Assembly: GCA_950295325.1 (NCBI GenBank) | Contig: OX485804.1 | Span: 46,562,001 to 46,626,000, forward strand | Reading direction: 5' to 3' | Source: Polytrichum commune | Lineage: Eukaryota > Streptophyta > Polytrichopsida > Polytrichales > Polytrichaceae | DNA length: 64,000 bases | In this document: in pieces, positions 58,702 to 64,000 of the stretch | Position numbering within the stretch: the first letter of the stretch is position 1 | Layout: every line of letters starts with the position of its first letter | Translations under genes and position numbers: made by a program | Notes under the pieces: generated by a model | The model's input: the letters and a program-made list of their open reading frames with translations, nothing else | Databases searched by the model: none | What the model was told of the DNA's origin: nothing

Positions 58702-61700
58702 TTAACTCTCTTCTAAACACCTAGAACACCTGCACACAAAGGCATAGTCCGCAAGCAAGACCTGCCGCTCTTCCAATGAGGCATCTTCATCAATATATGA
58801 GATGGTGATCTGAAAAAACACCATCAAGGGATTACAAAACTGACAATGTAGAAAAAGCCTGGTGCATCATAAGTTGAATGGCAAGTACACTAAAAAATCC
58901 TATTAGTATGGGTGGAAAATTAGCATGGAAATAATTAATGTGGGCCACTGTATTTGTCTAGTCTGGGTGGAAATAACATGGGTCCAAGACCCAGGATCTT
59001 CCCCTCAGTTCTCCTTGAGATTTCTCACCAAATTAATGAAACTAAAAATTGAACAGTCACCTTATATCAAAAGTACCATAAAATATATTATTCCCCCACA
59101 TCAATTCCTAGAAAAACATTAATGTGGTCCACATCAATTCTAGACCTGAGTTTGACGTAAGTTGACAATCAATGTGATCCACACTAATTCTAGACCTGAG
59201 TTTGACGTAAGTTGAGAATCAATGTGATCCACACTAATTCTAGACCTGAGTTTGACGTAAGTTGAGAATCAATGTGATCCACACTAATTCTAGACCTGAG
59301 TTTGACATAAGTTGAGAATTACTGTGGCCCACACTATATGACTATTTAGTGTACTTTCTGGGTCATGGTCAATACAATACCTCTTCCCCTCTCTTAATGG
59401 CTCTTGTTGCCAGCAGTACAGCATGTCCATCTCGATCCTGCATGGAGGCCAATAATATATTGAGAACCGTTCAAGATTTTCTACACACATTCTTTGTCTC
59501 TTTGAGGGTGTGGCCTTTCTATAAGTGAGAAAAATATGCTCATTACACATTTGTCAAATATCTAGGTTCATGCAAACTGGTCATAACATCAAACCACTGC
59601 TTGTGATCAGAGACATTCTTTGTGAGACCCTATGGAGTGCCAGGAAAATAAATACCTGAGTTGCGGAATGGAAGTGAGTATAAGAGAAGGTAGTGCTAAT
59701 AAACCTAATGTACTTCCTATAGACAGCTTGGGGCAGCCACAATATCTACGAGTATAATCTGATTACTGCACCACACTAAACATCTGATTGAATGTCACAT
59801 TAGAATTGGTATGCCATGTTATTTAAAGCGTTCTTCATGAATTGTCAAGTAGTACCAAGTGTCATGTGACACCCTCTACTTGCCTCCCAGTGATTCCAAG
59901 ACAATTAGTGTGGGTAGATGACGAATATTGTGGGCCACGCTATATCAAATGTTTACTGTAGCCATGATGTCTATTAAAGTGCAGCTACACTCATTATGGT
60001 ATTTAGGTTTCACTTACTATTTGGAATTACATAATGGTATAACTTTTCACTTTACAAAGTACAATAGGTTGTTTGGACACTTAAAGAACATTGAAAACTT
60101 TTTCTACACTTACATTCTACATAGAAAACCATAGCACTGCATAAACTCTGAATGGTGACACTAAACACCAAAAATATTGTAGTCCAAATGCTAACCACCA
60201 AAGCCACTGGGGATAACTACTCACCTCATCTCTCTTGAATGCTTTAGCATTCGGTCGACAGGAGTGGTTCATGCAGCTCTGCAGAGTGTAAAATCCTGAC
60301 CCTGCAAAATCAAACAATTAATGTGAGAACTACTGATTGAAATATATCTTAAGACAAAATATACCACAAAACTAGCCTTACTATACGGAATTTTAGAGGT
60401 TCAAAGGGCAAGGGGACAGAAAAAGGGAGATTGGTGACAGACCCATGAAAATGAAGCTAAAGAATGTGACAAAGAGGGTAAACTCTGTCTAACGATGTCA
60501 TATTGGCTTAGGATGGGTGTCCCCCCTAAGTTTCCTAATTGCAATTTGCATTAAGACACCCTGGAGCTATGCATAGAAGTGCAACAATATTCACATATTG
60601 CACCTTGGCAGTATGCAGCATAGTCATCACCCAATGCATCTAAGAATGGTTTTGTTACTTGATCCGCTTCTTCCTGGAAAACACCTCCCAAACTTTATTC
60701 AGTGTTCGCCAAATTCTGAAATGCATCTTGCTTCTGTGCAAAGAATATAAACAACATTCAAGAGACCTTGATGATTAAATAGGATAAACTTAGCTTCACA
60801 TTTGTACATCAAACAGCATGCAGAAAGAGGTCACCCTAGCTGAACAACCTCTTTAGGTACTTAGCAATTTAGAGGAAAGATTCCTAGTATTCTGAAGGAA
60901 TATATTCTGTATTCATCTGTGTCACTTGGTTTAAGATGACAGCTTGTATAATGAATAAAATTGTAATTGTCTAGAACCACCTTGACCATTTGCAATCAAC
61001 CTAGTCGTCCTAATGGTTGAATCTATTCAAAGTTCCACAAAGTCAATAGACTTACAAATCAAGGAAGACTTGTAAGACTTATACCTTTATTGCTTGAGGA
61101 AGCTCATCAATGTACAAGAAGTAATCTTCGACAGGTGATGCCACAACAATTTCCCTGAAATACAAGTGCACATAAGCATAATACTTGAAATTGCATGGAG
61201 GCTTAACTCTTGTTTAAAGTAGAAAACTTAGGGAAGGGTGTTTAGGGGCAGGTGGCTTACAGGTTATTTAACTCGAACATGCCAATGATGTGGCCATACA
61301 CTTCTAAAGAAAAGACTGCCACCATACGGAAGTTAAGGTATCCAGAAAATAAGGGAAAAACCTAGCATTGAACTCATTATATGCACTCATATATTATGCC
61401 AACTATTTTTGTATTTGGTTTTTCACGTTTACCTATGTAATGACAATGTTCTAACTAGGCATCCTGATCCACACTCTATAATGTTGCCAAACAAAAGTAT
61501 TATATTTATTAAAGGATACGAGGCGCATATAACTCATCATAAATGGCGTCTTTCAGTAAACTCAATGACTGCACACACCACATTAGAATACTATTACCTC
61601 ATAAACCTGTCACAAGAGTTTTGGATGCCTAATTTGTTGGATAATCCACCATCCTGGCAAGAGTTGCAACAAATCCCCAATGACATCTTTGGGTCCAATA

Positions 61701-64000
61701 GGAGGGAGCCAATTGGATATCACTTCGAGGTAACTATAAGCTAGCATCTATACTATATTGGTAGAAGAAACAGCGTTACTTAGAAAGTCAATTAGCATCT
61801 CCACATACTATTGAGATTGAGCAAATTGTCAGTGACCCACCTCAGAAGCAATTTCCTTCATTTGATCCCGAAATTGTCTCTCATCAACTGCATCCACATC
61901 CGCCGGCAAGGCTACTGTTTCCCACCACCTGCAGTTAACATGGTACGTCAATGTTGAGGCCACACTAAATCAGATATTCTGTGCAATGGATTGCACCAAT
62001 ACTGCAACAAGTTCACTAGACATCTAATTTAGTGTGGCCCACACTATTCACCATCGACCCACACTTATTGTCTTGCAAACACTGGGTGGCAACTAGAGAG
62101 GGTGTCACATGACACTTGGTGCTACAGTACAAGTCACAAAAGACCACTCTATTTTAACATGACACAGCAATTTTAATGCCCCACTGAATCAGATGTTTAG
62201 TGTACTCGTTTCAGATTTGAAACTTCCAAAGTCTCTTGAAAATCCTTCCTCTGAACAGTAGACGCAGTGCAACTTATTCTTTATGAATCAACCCTGATTA
62301 TGAAACTCACAGTAGTTTGAATCCCATAGAGAATGGCTCCCATGCTTTTAAAAGTGTCGATTCATGCTTTCCTTTTGTTGACTGCTCAAGTTGCCGAGCT
62401 CTTAGTAAAGTTGCAGCAATGACCTGTTGACACAACCTGATGACATTAGGAATCCAAAAAGGCAGTTTTCCTTACCTACATGTCAAAAAATTGAGTAGAT
62501 TGAGAATAACATAGTATTGAAAGACATGGTTTCTGCTACGCATACTGAGTACGTGTTTGAAAGCGAAGTAGATGACAAAGTTTCACCTGAGCAGCAATGT
62601 GAAAGATGTCGTTTGTTGCTGTCATCCATCATCCCATAAGCTAATGTTAACAAACAGAATACACAGAAGACATCTAAGCCTCTTCATGACAAATACACAA
62701 ATGTAAAAAACACTGGATGATGATGATGTAGAAAATTCTTTGCTCTCCTCAAATATTTCATTTGATTGCACCAGCTTTACCTCACTTATGTAGAAATATC
62801 AGGCCCCAAATGCTAAAAATAGAGTTATCCTCTAAGTCAACATGACTCTTGGTCAGGAGTTGGTTGTTTTGCGTACAACATCTTCCATGTATCCACTGGG
62901 AGGTTTTGGGTACCCTTGGATGTAGTGTGCAAATTTGAGCAATCCTATATCAATTCATTGAGAGTCAACTCATTTTGGCATGCCAACAGGTGCTGAAATG
63001 CATTTGGCTCCAAATGAACCGAAATTGGTTGCTCTTTGTTCAATTTCACAAACTACCTTTGAGCATGCACCACAAGTGGAAAGAGATTATTGATATTATA
63101 TAAAACCAACCAGTGGAAAATCATAGGGGACCAACTCCCAACAAAAAATCCCATTGAGTTTATTTTTTTAGAGTGAGCTCTTGTAGTTTTTTAGATTGAT
63201 CCAAGAGATACAACGAACTAGGCTGAATGCTCAGTAACTCTATTATGGTGAAGAGCCTCAACTCAACTTCTCTGAGATCATGTGCAACGCCATAGACGGG
63301 CACCCAGCTTTTCTGGGCTATCAAGCCACTCATTAACAATGATCACCTCAACAGATTCAAGTGATTGAAGCAAAAGTTCACATGCATAGAGAATAAGACA
63401 GGATACCATCTGCAAACTCCTTGAAGCTAGTAAGAGCAGTGACGTTCTTGCAAAGTGAAGATGGACCACAGCACAGTAGCCTATGGTGTGCTTGCCATGC
63501 TGCGTCTGCACACATAACACTAGCATATAATGCGCTTTTAATTGAATCTCAAAGTGGTTCTAGACAAAAAGCTCCACAACACTATACTGAGCTGGTGATG
63601 CCAAATACAGTTAACCTAGATGTTGAACATCTCCATTAGGCCTGTTCAGCTTCTGACAGTATTTACATGGAATAAACATGATTTGTTGATAAACTTACAA
63701 AAACCATTAAATTCAAATCCAGGCACAAGCCCACTGACCTGCAATATACATCCTCGGTGCAGCCACCCTTGCACTTAACAACTGAGGGCAGTGGAAACCG
63801 GTCACTGTACGGTAGCCGAAGGGTCCCACTAGCAAGAGCAGCTCTGGCCTCTAATGGGAGTGCCATTTTTTCTTTAGATAACCCTCCACAGCAAAATCCA
63901 TGTTGCTCTTCATCTTCATCCATATGACTGCTCTCTTGTCCATCAGCATCCATGTTGTCATCATTTTCAAGCTCTTCTTCAGCTGCTGAAAGAACATCAT
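58702..64000 (-). CDS. ATXR2: ATXR2-like SET-domain lysine methyltransferase (5' end beyond the window)
   Basis: Visible minus-strand exons, all in frame: 64000-63739 (partial), 63519-63407, 62618-62587, 62423-62311, 61928-61841, 61568-61520, 61315-61261, 61154-61085, 60673-60604, 60301-60225, 59437-59381, 58809-58702. ATXR2 is a plant SET protein that methylates histone H3 (reported on K36 in Arabidopsis). Visible domains: a Cys/His MYND-like zinc region (CKGGCTEDVYC, CADAAWQAHHRLLC), the SET core EVYGHIIGMFELNNL, VASPVEDYFLYID, SCMNHSCRPNAKAF (the NHSCxPN motif) and ITISYIDED, and a post-SET cysteine cluster YAFVCRCSRCLEES before the TAA at 58702-58704. The 5' end, with the start of the SET domain, is missing. 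The exon at 62618 needs acceptor GATGACAG, chosen because other frames contain stops. Confidence 0.93.
59121..59325 (+). repeat. Tandem 50-bp repeat in the last ATXR2 intron
   Basis: Four units start exactly 50 bp apart at 59121, 59171, 59221 and 59271: AATGTGATCCACACTAATTC followed by TAGACCTGAGTTTGACGTAA. A partial fifth begins at 59321. They are nearly identical, so the expansion is recent. Confidence 0.95.
59765..59955 (+). mobile_element. Short MITE-like element, copy 1, in ATXR2 intron
   Basis: Starts CACACTAAACATCTGATT and contains ACCAAGTGTCATGTGACACC and TGTGGGCCAC. It is the inverted counterpart of 61960-62215. Confidence 0.75.
61960..62215 (-). mobile_element. Short MITE-like element, copy 2, in another ATXR2 intron
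   Basis: Reverse complement of 59765-59955 with extra internal sequence. Termini CACTAAACATCTGATTC and AATTAGATGTCTAGTG are inverted relative to each other. It includes GGTGTCACATGACACTTGGT. Confidence 0.75.
62820..63180 (+). mobile_element. MITE copy C in ATXR2 intron
   Basis: Starts AGAGTTATCCTCTAAGTC and follows copies A and B through ATGACTCTTGGTCAGGAG, AATGAACCGAAATTGGTTGC, GAGCATGCACCA and GGAAAATCATAGGGGACC. It lies antisense to ATXR2. Confidence 0.82.

Noticed and set aside
61409-61744. Plus-strand 111-codon frame with protein-like composition
   Set aside because: It is antisense to ATXR2; a real minus-strand exon (61568-61520) with the expected SLSLLKDAIYDE sequence runs through it.

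Overview
The window is nuclear DNA of a land plant. All genes are intron-rich with GT-AG introns (one GC-AG), and several belong to plant-specific or plastid families: an SKU5-similar oxidase, a plastid IBA57-like protein, a plant bifunctional nuclease and the SET protein ATXR2. The species cannot be fixed from sequence. A seedless plant is plausible, because the large LINE resembles a clade I know from green algae, but that is a weak inference.

Layout: 1-518 (+) C-terminal end of an unrecognised gene; 2213-5985 (+) SKS multicopper-oxidase-like gene; 7833-10253 (-) eIF3d, with three leader repeats of about 300 bp at 10260-11180; 11280-17480 repeat-rich spacer with hairpins, a fold-back element, PIF/Harbinger-like MITEs and a tRNA-derived SINE; 17677-24387 (+) IBA57-like gene; 24737-28474 a hAT-like palindromic element, a further TIR element and a pogo/Tigger-like remnant; 28491-44091 one giant LINE carrying a nested 2.7 kb solo LTR; 44105-46329 spacer with a G-rich minisatellite and another MITE; 46330-48287 (+) PIG-P; 49610-52709 (+) bifunctional nuclease; 53891-58066 (+) caffeoyl-CoA O-methyltransferase-like gene; 58702 to beyond 64000 (-) ATXR2, 5' end off the window. 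Exon boundaries given here were joined by hand and keep frame throughout.

The most interesting object is the LINE. A 13-bp target-site duplication (28478-28490 and 44092-44104) bounds it. In order it shows an RRM-like ORF1 region, large A/C-rich tandem repeats, a 2A-like motif, an apurinic endonuclease domain (APE), reverse transcriptase, RNase H, and a C-terminal CCHC plus PD...E...K block like the restriction-like endonuclease (RLE) of R2-type elements. APE and RLE rarely occur together; the precedent I know is Dualen/RandI of Chlamydomonas. Its 3' tail is shared with the SINE at 16437-16815, which has its own 11-bp duplication, so the two look like a LINE/SINE pair. This LINE copy is dead: it has in-frame stops, frameshifts and the LTR insertion.

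The genes do not form a pathway; they are independent housekeeping or plastid genes. What they share is repeats: the same MITE families sit in introns of three adjacent genes, and several introns contain young tandem duplications that carry splice signals.
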